Notes: generated by a model not told the origin, from the sequence alone. Counted from the first letter of the stretch, positions 37,362 to 46,926 are shown. The stretch is 64,000 bases of DNA from Alteromonas abrolhosensis (GCF_001953635.1 NZ_MEJH01000012.1:1-64000), one strand, 5' to 3'. Made by a program: numbers and translations.

Positions 37362-37382
37362 GAGCCGGGCTTAGCCCGGCTC
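37362..37382 (+). promoter_or_regulatory. Intercistronic stem-loop between csgA and csgE
   Basis: A perfect 9-bp GC-rich stem (GAGCCGGGC / GCCCGGCTC) with a TTA loop starts 7 bases after the csgA stop and ends 11 bases before the csgE ATG. No T-run follows. It may protect the csgBA message or lower read-through and translation of csgE. Confidence 0.8.
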
Positions 37383-37393
37383 AACTTAGCCAA

Positions 37394-37786
37394 ATGAAGT
37401 ACTTGTATCGTTTCTCTCTTATCACACTACTTTTCAGTGTGCTCAATTCTCCGATTCACGCAGAAGAAATTCGGTTGGGCGGGCTGTTGCTTGACAACAG
37501 TATTAGCCGTCAAGGCCACGAATTTGCCTCAAAAATTAGCCAGTACTGGCGAGAAGTCCCGGATAGTTCAGGTAAAAACCTAATTGTAAAAGAAATTATT
37601 GTGCCTCAAGCGGGGACGTTGCTTTCGGTGATATACGACAATAAAGTGGTTTATCAAACGTACATGGGGCGTAGGCAAGTGCCGTTAGATGAGAAAGTAC
37701 AGCAAGCCATTGTGTTAGTGCTAGACGCAGTGGCAAATGCGAGTATAGACAGTAGAAGCCCAGATTTAGCAGGGGACGAATGGTAA
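37394..37786 (+). CDS. csgE: Curli secretion specificity factor CsgE
   Basis: A 130-residue periplasmic protein with a signal peptide (cleavage after SPIHAE). The CsgE signature GGLLLDNSISRQGHEFASKI near residues 29-48 is close to that of enteric CsgE. In curli systems CsgE caps the CsgG channel and guides curlins to it. No clear ribosome site precedes the ATG, and a strong stem-loop lies just upstream, which suggests low or coupled translation. Its stop overlaps the preferred csgF start (TAATG). Confidence 0.9.
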   Translation: MKYLYRFSLITLLFSVLNSPIHAEEIRLGGLLLDNSISRQGHEFASKISQYWREVPDSSGKNLIVKEIIVPQAGTLLSVIYDNKVVYQTYMGRRQVPLDEKVQQAIVLVLDAVANASIDSRSPDLAGDEW

Positions 37787-38235
37787 TGAAAAAAGGGATA
37801 TTAATAGCAGCCTTAATAACAGCAGGATCGTGGAATTCTGCGGGTGTTCATGCAACAGAGTTAGTTTATGAACCAATAAATCCGTCATTTGGCGGTAACC
37901 CGTTGAACGGGTCTTTTTTACTCAGCAAGGCAAACTCACAAAATGCCCACTCTGCACCTTACAATGAGCGTTCCTACGATGAACGTCTCCAGGAATCGTT
38001 GGAGCGTGCTTACATCAATCGCATCGTGAGAGAAATTACAGATATTGCGTTTGGTGAACAAGAGTATGATGAAGACGGAAATCCAATAGACAGTATTTTT
38101 AATCAAGATAGCATTTTTGTAAGCGGTGACTTTCAGGTAGAACTCATAACAAGCAACCCTGACAGCATAATCGTAAACATTACTAACTTACTGACAGGTG
38201 AAGTCACTGTCGTAGAAATTCCACGGTTTGGGTAG
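37786..38235 (+). CDS. csgF: Curli assembly factor CsgF
   Basis: A 149-residue exported protein. After the signal peptide it carries the highly conserved LVYEPINPSFGGNPLNGSFL, the CsgG-binding N-terminus of CsgF that lines the channel exit. CsgF couples CsgB to the secretion pore. I choose ATG 37786, with AGGGGA nine bases upstream and one base overlapping the csgE stop; ATG 37780 is also in frame. It is followed nine bases later by csgG. Confidence 0.93.
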   Translation: MKKGILIAALITAGSWNSAGVHATELVYEPINPSFGGNPLNGSFLLSKANSQNAHSAPYNERSYDERLQESLERAYINRIVREITDIAFGEQEYDEDGNPIDSIFNQDSIFVSGDFQVELITSNPDSIIVNITNLLTGEVTVVEIPRFG

Positions 38236-38243
38236 GGAAGCAC

Positions 38244-39005
38244 ATGAGAAGTACCGTTTTTTTAATAATGGCAATGGCGCTGTCCGGCTGTCAGTCGATC
38301 ACCAATACGTTACCGCCTGATACTACCGTCGCCGATGTCATCAAAGACAGTGCCACGCTGTCTGAAGTAAAGAGTTTACCGGCACCTATGGGGCAAATCC
38401 CTGTTTCTGTGTATGCATTTAGAGATCAGACTGGACAGTATAAACCAAGCACAGGGGCAAGCTCGTTTTCAACCGCAGTGACACAGGGTGCAACGTCTAT
38501 TCTTGTGCAAACCTTAAGTGAAACGTCGTGGTTTTTACCCGTTGAGCGTGAAGGGCTACAGAATATTCTTACCGAGCGAAAAATAATTCGAGCCGATGAA
38601 GGCAATGGCGGTGACTTACCGCCACTCACAACTGCCCGAATCATTATTGAAGGTGGCATCATTAGCTACGACACCAATATTCGTACCGGTGGGGCAGGTG
38701 TTGAGTATTTTGGCATAGGTGCGAGTGAGTTATTTAGAGAAGATCAGATTTCTATTTATATGCGCGCTGTCGATGTGAGAACCGGTCAAGTGCTGGTGTC
38801 AGTTTCAACATCCAAGAAAGTGTTAAGTCAGGAAGTTAGAGCGGGTTTGTTTAGGTACGTTTCCCTTAAGCGCTTACTTGAAGCTGAAACAGGCTACACC
38901 ACTAACGAGCCCATGTTTGAGTGTGTTAAGCAAAGTATCGAAAAGGCTGTGACCGAATTAGTGTTACAAGGAATGGACAAGGGAGTATGGCGCGCCAAGA
39001 CCTAA
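38244..39005 (+). CDS. csgG: Curli outer-membrane secretion channel CsgG
   Basis: A 253-residue lipoprotein (lipobox ALSGC near residue 16) that forms the nonameric curli export channel. Conserved blocks are visible: VSVYAFRDQTGQYKPS, SSFSTAVTQGATSILV, FLPVEREGLQNILTERKIIR and the barrel part around YFGIGASELFREDQIS. It is slightly shorter than E. coli CsgG (277). AGGGAAG precedes the ATG. Last gene of the csgBAEFG run. Confidence 0.95.
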   Translation: MRSTVFLIMAMALSGCQSITNTLPPDTTVADVIKDSATLSEVKSLPAPMGQIPVSVYAFRDQTGQYKPSTGASSFSTAVTQGATSILVQTLSETSWFLPVEREGLQNILTERKIIRADEGNGGDLPPLTTARIIIEGGIISYDTNIRTGGAGVEYFGIGASELFREDQISIYMRAVDVRTGQVLVSVSTSKKVLSQEVRAGLFRYVSLKRLLEAETGYTTNEPMFECVKQSIEKAVTELVLQGMDKGVWRAKT

Positions 39006-39047
39006 GCGCCATAACCAAAAGCAACGCCCTTCGAATTGATTATCAGT

Positions 39048-39725
39048 TTAGTAACTAACCCGTTGGGGCTGGCTAAACTGATGATCGAACCACTTAATCA
39101 GCTCAACGCGGTTACGACATTCTGTCTTTCTAAAAATGCTGTATACGTGAGTTTTCACCGTATTAACGCTAATGTGCAAACAGTCTGCAATTTCTTGATT
39201 TTGCGCGCCATCGGCAATCTTGCGTGTAATGGCAAGTTCTCTTTTCGTTAACACTGTAGTGGATGACCGAAGGGCTGCCACGGGCTTAGTTTTCGGAAGT
39301 AGGTTTGCGTCAATGTAGCGGCTCATAATTTCGCGGCTAAACCATTTATTGCCCGCCTGTACTTGCTGAACGCCACGAACCAGCAACTCTAAGCTATCTT
39401 CAATATGGAAAATACCGTTAATACCGTGTTGCAGTGCCGCATAATGAAAACCGACGTCAGACTCTGGCACATTGAAAATGACTTTGTTCAACTCTGGGTA
39501 ATCGTTAACAACCGGTAAATCGAGCAGCGCGCTGTTATCGCAATATTGTGCATCGATAAAGAAAGTATAGGTGTTATTGAGTACGCTTCGGGGCGGGTGA
39601 ATTGCCCCCGTTGTTACTGTGAATCCACAAGACGGTAAAATGCTAAGGAACCTCTCGTAAGCCCCATCCTTTTTCGTGTTTTCTCCGAAACTATTTCTTG
39701 TTAGAACGAACGCTTGATGTGACAT
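39048..39725 (-). CDS. csgD: CsgD-like LuxR-family biofilm regulator
   Basis: A 225-residue regulator with a receiver-like N-terminal domain and a LuxR helix-turn-helix at about 150-215 (LTKRELAITRKIADGAQNQE, NTVKTHVYSIFRKTE). The N-terminal half keeps the fold but lacks a clear acidic pocket, as in CsgD, which acts without standard phosphorylation. The gene lies tail-to-tail with csgG, rather than divergent from csgB as in E. coli (where csgD heads csgDEFG). Activation of the curli operon is the likely role. AAGGAG precedes the ATG. Confidence 0.83.
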   Translation of the reverse strand: MSHQAFVLTRNSFGENTKKDGAYERFLSILPSCGFTVTTGAIHPPRSVLNNTYTFFIDAQYCDNSALLDLPVVNDYPELNKVIFNVPESDVGFHYAALQHGINGIFHIEDSLELLVRGVQQVQAGNKWFSREIMSRYIDANLLPKTKPVAALRSSTTVLTKRELAITRKIADGAQNQEIADCLHISVNTVKTHVYSIFRKTECRNRVELIKWFDHQFSQPQRVSY

Positions 39726-40001
39726 GAAGGCTCCTTTTCGTATCTATCAACCTTACGAACTATACAAATGCTTTACAATACTCCTCTGGTATAACTTAAA
39801 GGACCAAAGCGTAACAAAATGTAACAGTGAAAAACGCTTATTAGATTTGCTTAAAAGCAGTGGCGCTCTAAGCGCTCGATGAATTAAATATAAGTAAATT
39901 ATCTCTATAAAAAACGCTTGCCCCCTTTGTTAAAAATGGCGTTAGTGTATAGTTCATCACCAAGTCCATTCTTCCATAACTTCAATACACAGAGAGAACC
40001 A

Positions 40002-41735
40002 ATGACCGTAAACGTTGACACTCAGTCTTTGATTACATCGATGCGCGATGTAGTAGGGCAGGCCTATTTGTTAACAGATAAAGCGAAGAAACAGCCTTAT
40101 ACCAAAGGGTTCCGCTTTGGTGCGGGTGAGGCACTTGCGGTTGTACGACCAGGCACCCTTGTCGAAATCTGGCGTGTGCTAAAACTGTGTGTTGAAGCTG
40201 ATGTAGCCGTTATTATGCAGGCGGCCAATACAGGGTTAACGGGCGGCTCGACGCCAGACGGTAAAGACTACGATAGACCTCTTGTTATCATCAGCACCAT
40301 GCGTATTGATGCCATCCAATTGGTTGATAGCGGCAAACAAATTATTGGTTTAGCGGGCAGCACCTTATTCGGACTGGAAGAAACGTTAGCTCCTTACGGC
40401 CGAGAACCCCATTCAGTTATCGGTTCATCATGCATTGGCGCGTCTATTGTCGGCGGTATTTGCAATAACTCAGGAGGGGCTTTGGTTAAACGAGGTCCAG
40501 CCTATACCGAGCTTGCACTGTTTGCGCAGATAGACGCCGACGGCAACCTATCTTTGATTAATAACTTAGGGGTTAATTTAGGTAGCGACCCAGAAGAAAT
40601 TTTAAATAACCTTGAGAATAAGCGTTATACCGAGGCCGATGTTCAACACCCTGATGCCCGCGCTTCAGACAATGAATATGATGAACGGGTACGAGACGTT
40701 AATTCTGACACACCTTCCCGCTTTAACAATGACGGCAGGAGGCTACACGATGCTTCTGGCTGTGCGGGTAAGTTGGCCGTGTTTGCAGTAAGGTTAGATA
40801 CCTTTCCCATTCCTGAAAAAAAGCAGGTATTTTACGTAGGCTCTAACGACGCTGCTGTTTTCACTAAAATACGTCGCGACATCCTTTCTACCTTTAAAAA
40901 CCTGCCAGACTCCGGTGAATACCTTCACCGCGATTGCTATGACGTATCAAAGAAATACGGAAAAGATATGTTCATTGTGATCAGTAAGCTTGGCGCGAAG
41001 TTTATTCCTAAGCTGTTTGCATTTAAACGTAAATTCGACGCATTCACCGACAAGTTAGGTTTTTTACCCAATAAAATGTCAGATCGCGTTATGCAGTACA
41101 TGAGCTATGTTTTCCCGAATCATTTGCCAAAGCGCATGGAAGAATACAGAGACAAGTATCAGCACCACTGGATTTTGGAAATGAGCAACGATGGGGTAGA
41201 CGAAGCCAAGGCCTACCTTGATGAGTTCTTCAAAACCAATGAAGGTAGCTATTTTGAGTGTACTGAGGAAGAAGCCGACAAAGCAATTTTACATCGCTTT
41301 GTTGCTGGTGGCGCAATTGGTCGTTATCACGTGATGCACAGCAAAGACGTAGGTGCCATGATGACTATCGACGTGGCACTTCGTCGAAACGACCCAGATT
41401 GGTTTGAAGTATTGCCAAAAGAAATTGATGACCAGATAGACACAAAACTGTATTACGGCCATTTGTTCTGCCACGTTATGCACCAAAACTACGTACTGAA
41501 GAAAGGGGCAGATGCAAAACTGCTAAAAGGCAAAATCTTGGAAACCTTTGATGCAAGAAGTGCTGAGTACCCGGCAGAACATAATGTGGGTCACGAATAC
41601 TTTGCTAAAGATGCGCTGAAAAACTTCTATCGAGAGCTAGACCCTACCAACAGCTTCAACCCGGGAATCGGCAAAACAACCAAGCTTAAAAACTGGGCAG
41701 AACACAATGGCGGTTGTTGCGGTGGACATCATTAA
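40002..41735 (+). CDS. dld: Quinone-dependent D-lactate dehydrogenase
   Basis: A 577-residue FAD enzyme that oxidises D-lactate to pyruvate and feeds electrons to the quinone pool at the inner membrane. It is close in length to E. coli Dld (571). The FAD-binding PCMH region includes IMQAANTGLTGGSTP, SVIGSSCIGASIVGGICNN and GGALVKRGP. The C-terminal membrane-binding part follows, ending in GGCCGGHH. The ATG at 40002 is chosen because it begins the conserved part and has AGAGAGAA upstream; a longer in-frame start at 39918 is unlikely. Convergent with lldD. Confidence 0.95.
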   Translation: MTVNVDTQSLITSMRDVVGQAYLLTDKAKKQPYTKGFRFGAGEALAVVRPGTLVEIWRVLKLCVEADVAVIMQAANTGLTGGSTPDGKDYDRPLVIISTMRIDAIQLVDSGKQIIGLAGSTLFGLEETLAPYGREPHSVIGSSCIGASIVGGICNNSGGALVKRGPAYTELALFAQIDADGNLSLINNLGVNLGSDPEEILNNLENKRYTEADVQHPDARASDNEYDERVRDVNSDTPSRFNNDGRRLHDASGCAGKLAVFAVRLDTFPIPEKKQVFYVGSNDAAVFTKIRRDILSTFKNLPDSGEYLHRDCYDVSKKYGKDMFIVISKLGAKFIPKLFAFKRKFDAFTDKLGFLPNKMSDRVMQYMSYVFPNHLPKRMEEYRDKYQHHWILEMSNDGVDEAKAYLDEFFKTNEGSYFECTEEEADKAILHRFVAGGAIGRYHVMHSKDVGAMMTIDVALRRNDPDWFEVLPKEIDDQIDTKLYYGHLFCHVMHQNYVLKKGADAKLLKGKILETFDARSAEYPAEHNVGHEYFAKDALKNFYRELDPTNSFNPGIGKTTKLKNWAEHNGGCCGGHH

Positions 41736-41762
41736 GCGCAAATAACACCGTGTTTGAACAAT

Positions 41763-41798
41763 AAAAAACTGAGCCATAAAAATGAAATTTTATGGCTC
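41763..41798 (-). terminator. Terminator of lldD
   Basis: Stem GAGCCATAAAA / TTTTATGGCTC (11 bp, 41771-41781 with 41788-41798). On the minus strand it is followed by AGTTTTTT, so it serves lldD; it may also stop dld read-through. Confidence 0.8.
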
Positions 41799-41824
41799 GT
41801 TGACAAATTTGTAACGTTTTAAAT

Positions 41825-42958
41825 TTAAGAGGCAAGCGATTCAAGACTGAGTTCTTTGATTGATTTCGCGCCGCAAAGCGTCATTGCTACATGCATTTCC
41901 TGTTTGTACAAATCCAGTAAGTTTTCCACTCCACGTTGTCCATCGGCGGCAAGTGCATAAATAAAAGAGCGCCCCAGTAATGTACAGTCGGCACCCAATG
42001 CCAGCATTCTCACTACGTCTAAGCCATTACGTATTCCAGAATCAACGAAAATACTTAAGTCGCCTTTCACACAATCAGCAATGGAGGGAAGGGCCCTAGC
42101 GGTAGAAAGGACGCCATCGAGCTGACGACCACCGTGATTGGATACTACAATGCCTTCTGCGCCAAAACTCAGCGCATCTTTAGCATCTTGTTCAGTTAAA
42201 ATGCCTTTGATAATCATTGGGCCGTCCCAAAACTCTCTGATCCATTCTAAGTCTTTCCAACTGATAGACGGATCGAAATTGGCACCTAGCCAGCCAATGT
42301 AGTCTTCCAATTTGGTCGGTTCGCCGCGATAGGCCGAAATATTTCCAAGGTCGTGTGGTTTGCCGAATACCCCTACATTAAACGCCCAACGAGGATGAGT
42401 CATTGCTTGCAACACGCGGCGACTTGCAGCAAAGGGGCCACTCATACCAGAGTGTTTATCCCGATAGCGTGCACCCGGTACAGGCATATCTACGGTAAAC
42501 ACCAATGTTGTTACACCTGCTGATTTCGCGCGCTCCAAAACATTTTTCATAAAACCACGATCGCGAAGTACATACAGCTGAAACCACATGGGGCGTTCAA
42601 TGGCTGGCGCGACCTCTTCAATGGGACATACCGACACCGTCGACATGGTAAAGGGGATGCCCTTATTTGCTGCTGCTTTAGCGGCTTGCACTTCGCCACG
42701 TCGTGCATACATTCCGGTTAGACCTACAGGAGCAAGGGCAATTGGGAGTGCTAACTTCTCGCCAAAAACCGATGTTGAAAGATCAAGTGCCGACATATTT
42801 CTCAACACTTGCTGCTTAAGTGCAATATCAGCCAAATCTGATTCATTTCGTTTAAGCGTTTGCTCGCGATAGGCGCCACCATCAATGTAGTGAAACAGAA
42901 ACGGCGGTAATATTTTTTTAGCAGCACGTCGATAATCAGTCGGCGATGAAATGATCAT
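41825..42958 (-). CDS. lldD: L-lactate dehydrogenase (quinone)
   Basis: A 377-residue FMN-dependent alpha-hydroxy-acid oxidase family enzyme that oxidises L-lactate to pyruvate with quinone as acceptor. It matches E. coli LldD from the first residues ([27 protein letters not shown]) through [32 protein letters not shown], and the catalytic histidine and FMN region [14 protein letters not shown]. The start at ATG 42958 matches the E. coli N-terminus. No clear ribosome site is seen. No lldP or lldR gene is next to it. Confidence 0.97.
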   Translation of the reverse strand: MIISSPTDYRRAAKKILPPFLFHYIDGGAYREQTLKRNESDLADIALKQQVLRNMSALDLSTSVFGEKLALPIALAPVGLTGMYARRGEVQAAKAAANKGIPFTMSTVSVCPIEEVAPAIERPMWFQLYVLRDRGFMKNVLERAKSAGVTTLVFTVDMPVPGARYRDKHSGMSGPFAASRRVLQAMTHPRWAFNVGVFGKPHDLGNISAYRGEPTKLEDYIGWLGANFDPSISWKDLEWIREFWDGPMIIKGILTEQDAKDALSFGAEGIVVSNHGGRQLDGVLSTARALPSIADCVKGDLSIFVDSGIRNGLDVVRMLALGADCTLLGRSFIYALAADGQRGVENLLDLYKQEMHVAMTLCGAKSIKELSLESLAS

Positions 42959-43272
42959 ATGTTTAATCAATATTAATTAACCTGATAAAAATATAACGTT
43001 TATTGCTACACGGATATACGGAATTAGCGAAATTTATCCACGTACGGCAATATTTTCGCGGCTAATGAAGAGTCCTTCGCTTTTATTATTAGTTTCAGCG
43101 AGAATGCGTGCTTGTACTGTCTTGTACTATTAACTTTTTGCCTTGCATACATCATCAAGAACACAGTAGTTCGCGGATTTATCTGAACCAAACCAAAATC
43201 ACACTAGTAGAAACTATCAGCTTTTAAGTTTTACAGGGGCTCAGCTAACCTGTCAGTGAAAAGGGATTTGCT
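42959..43272. other. Divergent region, lldD / BCCT transporter
   Basis: About 310 bases between divergent genes. It should contain both promoters. No gene, long repeat or recognisable operator is seen. Confidence 0.5.
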
Positions 43273-45303
43273 ATGAAAGGCCAAAAAAACAACTCAACCA
43301 TTCTTATTCCGGTATTTCTCCCCGCCGTTGCCATTATTTTGCTGTTGGTCATCGGTACAATAAGTAACCCAGAACTTGCCGGTGAGGCATTCGATAGTAC
43401 GTTGGCTTGGATAACGGAAAGTTTTGGCTGGTTCTACATGTTGTCAGTGGCCATCTTTTTAGTGTTTATTGTATCGGTGGCCTCATCAAGTTGGGGGAAC
43501 ATAAAATTAGGCCCTGATCACGCAGAACCCCAATACAGTTTTCCGGAATGGTTTTCCATGTTGTTTTCGGCAGGTTACGGTGTTGCGCTGCTTTACTTTG
43601 GTGTAGCAGAGCCGGTACTGCATTACTCGTCGCCGCCTGCTGGGGCTGCTGAAACTGTTGATGCGGCAAAGCAGGCAATGCAAATTGCGTTTTTTCACTG
43701 GGGTTTTCATATTTGGGCCATCTATGGCTTAGTGGGCTTAGTCCTTGCCTATTTCGCATTCCGACACGGTCTTCCGTTATCCATTCGCTCAGCTTTGTAT
43801 CCGCTCATCGGAGATAAAATATATGGTCCTATTGGTCACGCGGTAGATGTTTTCGCGATTTTAGGTACCTTATTTGGCATCGCCACCACGCTTGGTCTGT
43901 CTGTTACCCAAATTAATGCTGGGCTTAACTATCTTTCCGGTGACATCCCCATCGACATTATGGTGCAGGTAGGCACTATCGCTATTGTAACCTTAGCGGC
44001 AACCATATCGGTGATTGCTGGTATGGACAAAGGCATCAAGCGCCTTTCTATTCTGAACATGCTTTTAGCGGTATCGCTGATGGGCACAGTCTTTATCATG
44101 GGAGAAACCGTACACATATTGGAGACCTTCCTGCAGAACACGGGAAGCTATGTTAACGGTATTATCGAGCGCACGTTCAACCTTCAGGCGTACAGTCGTA
44201 GTGACTGGATTGGTAACTGGACGCTATTTATTTTTGGTTGGACTATCGCATGGGCGCCATTTGTGGGCATGTTTATCGCCAAGATAAGTCGGGGCAGAAC
44301 TATCAGACAATTCGTGTTTGGTGTGATGCTGGTGCCGACAATGTTCACTTTCCTTTGGTTCTCAGTATTTGGCGATACAGCCTTAAATGCCATTATGAAC
44401 CAAGGCGTCTCGACGCTTATCAATGATGTTCAGGAAAACGAAGCCGTTGCTTTATTTAAGCTTTATGATTTGCTTCCTGGCTCATCCATTATGTCTGGTT
44501 TAACTGTACTGTTGATCATTACCTTTTTCGTCACCTCATCTGACTCAGGGTCGCTGGTTATCGACTCGCTTGCCTCTGGTGGGAAAGAGGAAAGCCCGGT
44601 ATGGCAGCGTATTTTCTGGGCGTGTTTGGAGGGCACGGTTGCTGCTGTACTGCTATTGGCAGGGGGACTCAATGCCCTACAAACCATGACGATTGCCAGC
44701 GCCTTACCTTTCGCCTTTATTATGTTGGCGTCTGCAGTGGGCCTATGGCGCGCGCTCGTCATTGAAGGCTATCGAAATAATAGTTTGACGGCGAATACAC
44801 TGAATCGAAACCACGGTCGCTCTGCAAGCCTAAAAGGGCGTCTCGCAGCCATGGTGGATTACCCCAGTCGAACCGAGGTGCATGAGTTTATTGATAAAAC
44901 CGTGATTGCGGCGATGAAAGACGTGCAGGCTGCACTTAAAGCGCGAGAATGGGAAGCGTTCGTTAAGCTGGATGATGAAACGGGAAGGGCTACTTTCACC
45001 GTTGAGCGTCATGATCATATGGACTTTATTTACGATATTCGTATGACCGAGTATTTAGTCCCAGGCTTTAGCTATGCAGAATTACGCTCAGAAGACGATG
45101 AATCGGAAAAATACTTTCGCGCTGAGGTATTTCTGCGCCGCGGTGGTCAGGCTTATGATATTTACGGTTACGATAAAGAAAGTATTGCCAAGGATATCCT
45201 AGATCAGTTCGAAAGCTATTTGCACTTCCTTGATACTAGTCCGGGTGAGCTTCCCTGGGACATGGATGATTATGACGACATGCTAACGCAGTCGAAAAAG
45301 TAG
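43273..45303 (+). CDS. betT: BCCT-family choline/betaine transporter (BetT-like)
   Basis: A 676-residue inner-membrane symporter with 12 predicted helices. Family signatures include GYGVALLYFGVAEPV, FFHWGFHIWAIYGLVGL and GWTIAWAPFVGMFIAKISRG, the tryptophan-rich substrate region. The long cytoplasmic C-terminal extension (about 520-676), with AEVFLRRGGQAYDIYGY, resembles the osmosensing tail of BetT. It should take up choline, glycine betaine or a related quaternary amine during osmotic stress. AAGGGA precedes the ATG. No betAB or betI genes are adjacent, so the exact substrate is uncertain. Confidence 0.87.
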   Translation: MKGQKNNSTILIPVFLPAVAIILLLVIGTISNPELAGEAFDSTLAWITESFGWFYMLSVAIFLVFIVSVASSSWGNIKLGPDHAEPQYSFPEWFSMLFSAGYGVALLYFGVAEPVLHYSSPPAGAAETVDAAKQAMQIAFFHWGFHIWAIYGLVGLVLAYFAFRHGLPLSIRSALYPLIGDKIYGPIGHAVDVFAILGTLFGIATTLGLSVTQINAGLNYLSGDIPIDIMVQVGTIAIVTLAATISVIAGMDKGIKRLSILNMLLAVSLMGTVFIMGETVHILETFLQNTGSYVNGIIERTFNLQAYSRSDWIGNWTLFIFGWTIAWAPFVGMFIAKISRGRTIRQFVFGVMLVPTMFTFLWFSVFGDTALNAIMNQGVSTLINDVQENEAVALFKLYDLLPGSSIMSGLTVLLIITFFVTSSDSGSLVIDSLASGGKEESPVWQRIFWACLEGTVAAVLLLAGGLNALQTMTIASALPFAFIMLASAVGLWRALVIEGYRNNSLTANTLNRNHGRSASLKGRLAAMVDYPSRTEVHEFIDKTVIAAMKDVQAALKAREWEAFVKLDDETGRATFTVERHDHMDFIYDIRMTEYLVPGFSYAELRSEDDESEKYFRAEVFLRRGGQAYDIYGYDKESIAKDILDQFESYLHFLDTSPGELPWDMDDYDDMLTQSKK

Positions 45304-45321
45304 ATGAGTTTGGCAGTAATG

Positions 45322-45349
45322 GAAGGGAAAGCAACGTCGCTTTCCCTTC
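45322..45349. terminator. Stem-loop between betT and the metzincin gene
   Basis: GAAGGGAAAGC / GCTTTCCCTTC, an 11-bp perfect stem with a 6-base loop, sits in the 65 bases between two convergent genes. No T-run follows on either side, so it may act as an RNA-stabilising or bidirectional element. Confidence 0.65.
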
Positions 45350-45368
45350 GTATCCCCTAAAAGCTTAT

Positions 45369-46133
45369 TTAATAGTAGTTAGCAATCTGGTTGATGACCG
45401 CATTTACCGCACGGTAAGCATTTGACTCGTTTTCAACACCACAGGCTTGGCCATTACAGCCTGACCAGTAAGGGTCAGAGAAATAATCTAGCTGGGTGGC
45501 GCTACCAAATGCTTGTGGGTAAGCCATAATTGTTGAGAAGTTATTATCAACGCCGTGACCAATACCGTCGTTATATACACCACCTACTGAACCCTGGCGT
45601 ACAGAGTGGCCTAAGCCCATGTTGTGACCGAGCTCATGAACGAAAGTAGATAACCCGCAGTCAACTGCACTGATGCTGTACATACGACTTTGCGAGCTAG
45701 AATACAACGTACCGTTGGTGCCTTGACCTACCCAGCCAATACCGCACACATAACCCACTAGCTGACCGCCTTCATAAATGTTTTCACGGTTACCTAAAAG
45801 CACCACCATGTCTGCGCCGTTTGACGTTCTTGCGCTTTGCACACCGCTACTATCTGTTAATAAATCTAACGCACTTTCAGTAGGTTGCAGGTCGCTAGAT
45901 GTGGCAGCAGAAGATTGAGCGCCCACTAAGCGCAACTGTAAATCTACCGCATTATTGCGATAAACACGGTTTGCGTGTGAGATGTACTGGTTAATTTTGG
46001 TGTCTATATTAGACACGTTATTAGCAGCAGGTTGGGTATAAAGCACCATCACATCAATAGTGGCAGCTGATGCTGTTGTTGCACAAAGCAGTGAAACTGC
46101 CATTGCCGTTAAACACTTAAATGTGTGTTTCAT
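45369..46133 (-). CDS. Secreted metzincin zinc protease (reprolysin-like)
   Basis: A 254-residue exported protease. After the signal peptide (cleavage after TASAA) the catalytic domain begins at once with TIDVMVLYTQPA. The zinc site is HELGHNMGLGH near residue 165, a full HExxHxxGxxH motif, and the Met-turn lies in STIMAYPQ. Four or more cysteines suggest disulfides. There is no pro-domain in this polypeptide, which is unusual because most metzincins are made as inactive precursors. The gene 70 bases upstream encodes a protein that resembles such a pro-domain. AGAAGGAA precedes the ATG. Confidence 0.9.
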   Translation of the reverse strand: MKHTFKCLTAMAVSLLCATTASAATIDVMVLYTQPAANNVSNIDTKINQYISHANRVYRNNAVDLQLRLVGAQSSAATSSDLQPTESALDLLTDSSGVQSARTSNGADMVVLLGNRENIYEGGQLVGYVCGIGWVGQGTNGTLYSSSQSRMYSISAVDCGLSTFVHELGHNMGLGHSVRQGSVGGVYNDGIGHGVDNNFSTIMAYPQAFGSATQLDYFSDPYWSGCNGQACGVENESNAYRAVNAVINQIANYY

Positions 46134-46203
46134 TTTTATTTCCTTCTTGTTGTTTTATTTGAGCTTGTTGAATTTCCTGTGAAGCTCAACAGGCACTAGG
46201 GGA

Positions 46204-46926
46204 TTAGTTTTGGCCGAGGTCGAAGACTTCTTCACCATTGTCGTCGCTGAGCGGACGTTCGCTATTGGGTTGGCGTTCAATATGGTTTTGCATCATCGAA
46301 GACTTTGGTGCGATCCACGCATATTTATCATTGCCTTCAAGCACAAACACGTCGCGAGGTGTGGCTAGATTTCCGTAGGTGGCATTCTCGCCAATGGTAA
46401 TCACGGCAGCATAGAGAGAGCCCGCACCCGGGATGTGCGCCTCTACGGTACGATCGCCATTTGGGTGTGTTTCAATATGGTCAACTTCTCCGGTGTAACT
46501 GCCACCGAATTGTGGAATGTACAGATCGAGGTATTCTCCAACTTCCACCGTCATTAGCTCTTCACGATCGAGCTCAATATAGGCTTCATCGGTCACGTCA
46601 GCGGGAATATGGCCTTCTGCTTCAAGTACCTTTTTGCCTTCTTCTGACGTTGTCCAAACGATGGTGTCTTTCTCGGATTTTCCTTTGGTAGTATTTTCAG
46701 CCTGAGCTTTTAGCTCAGCTTCATTTTTTGATTTGAAGTTATCGACACCTGTCGACAGCACCTTGCCGTTTCGTTGCTTTTCAACAATACCTTCGCTCCC
46801 ATTAGATTTTGTCTCAGTTTTGGCTGCTGCCACCTCCTTTTTGTCAGAAGGGGAAGTGCCGACAAAGGCAAAAATACAACCAATAGCTACAATTGCCGTC
46901 GACGCGGCAACAATACGCTTTTTCAT
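46204..46926 (-). CDS. Membrane-anchored or exported pro-domain-like protein
   Basis: A 240-residue protein with an N-terminal hydrophobic segment (IVAASTAIVAIGCIFAFVG) that may be an uncleaved anchor or a signal peptide. A charged, low-complexity stretch follows to about residue 85. The C-terminal part is a beta-rich domain with GEYLDLYIPQFGG, GEVDHIETHPNGDRTVEAHI and TIGENATYGNLATPRDVFVL. From memory, such a domain precedes the catalytic domain of some gammaproteobacterial metzincins. As a separate protein co-transcribed with the protease it could be an inhibitor or chaperone acting in trans. That function is inference. Confidence 0.72.
   Translation of the reverse strand: MKKRIVAASTAIVAIGCIFAFVGTSPSDKKEVAAAKTETKSNGSEGIVEKQRNGKVLSTGVDNFKSKNEAELKAQAENTTKGKSEKDTIVWTTSEEGKKVLEAEGHIPADVTDEAYIELDREELMTVEVGEYLDLYIPQFGGSYTGEVDHIETHPNGDRTVEAHIPGAGSLYAAVITIGENATYGNLATPRDVFVLEGNDKYAWIAPKSSMMQNHIERQPNSERPLSDDNGEEVFDLGQN

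Noticed and set aside
35366..39725. Curli locus as a transferred island
   Set aside because: Base composition and codon use look like the surroundings, and no integrase, tRNA or flanking repeats are present.
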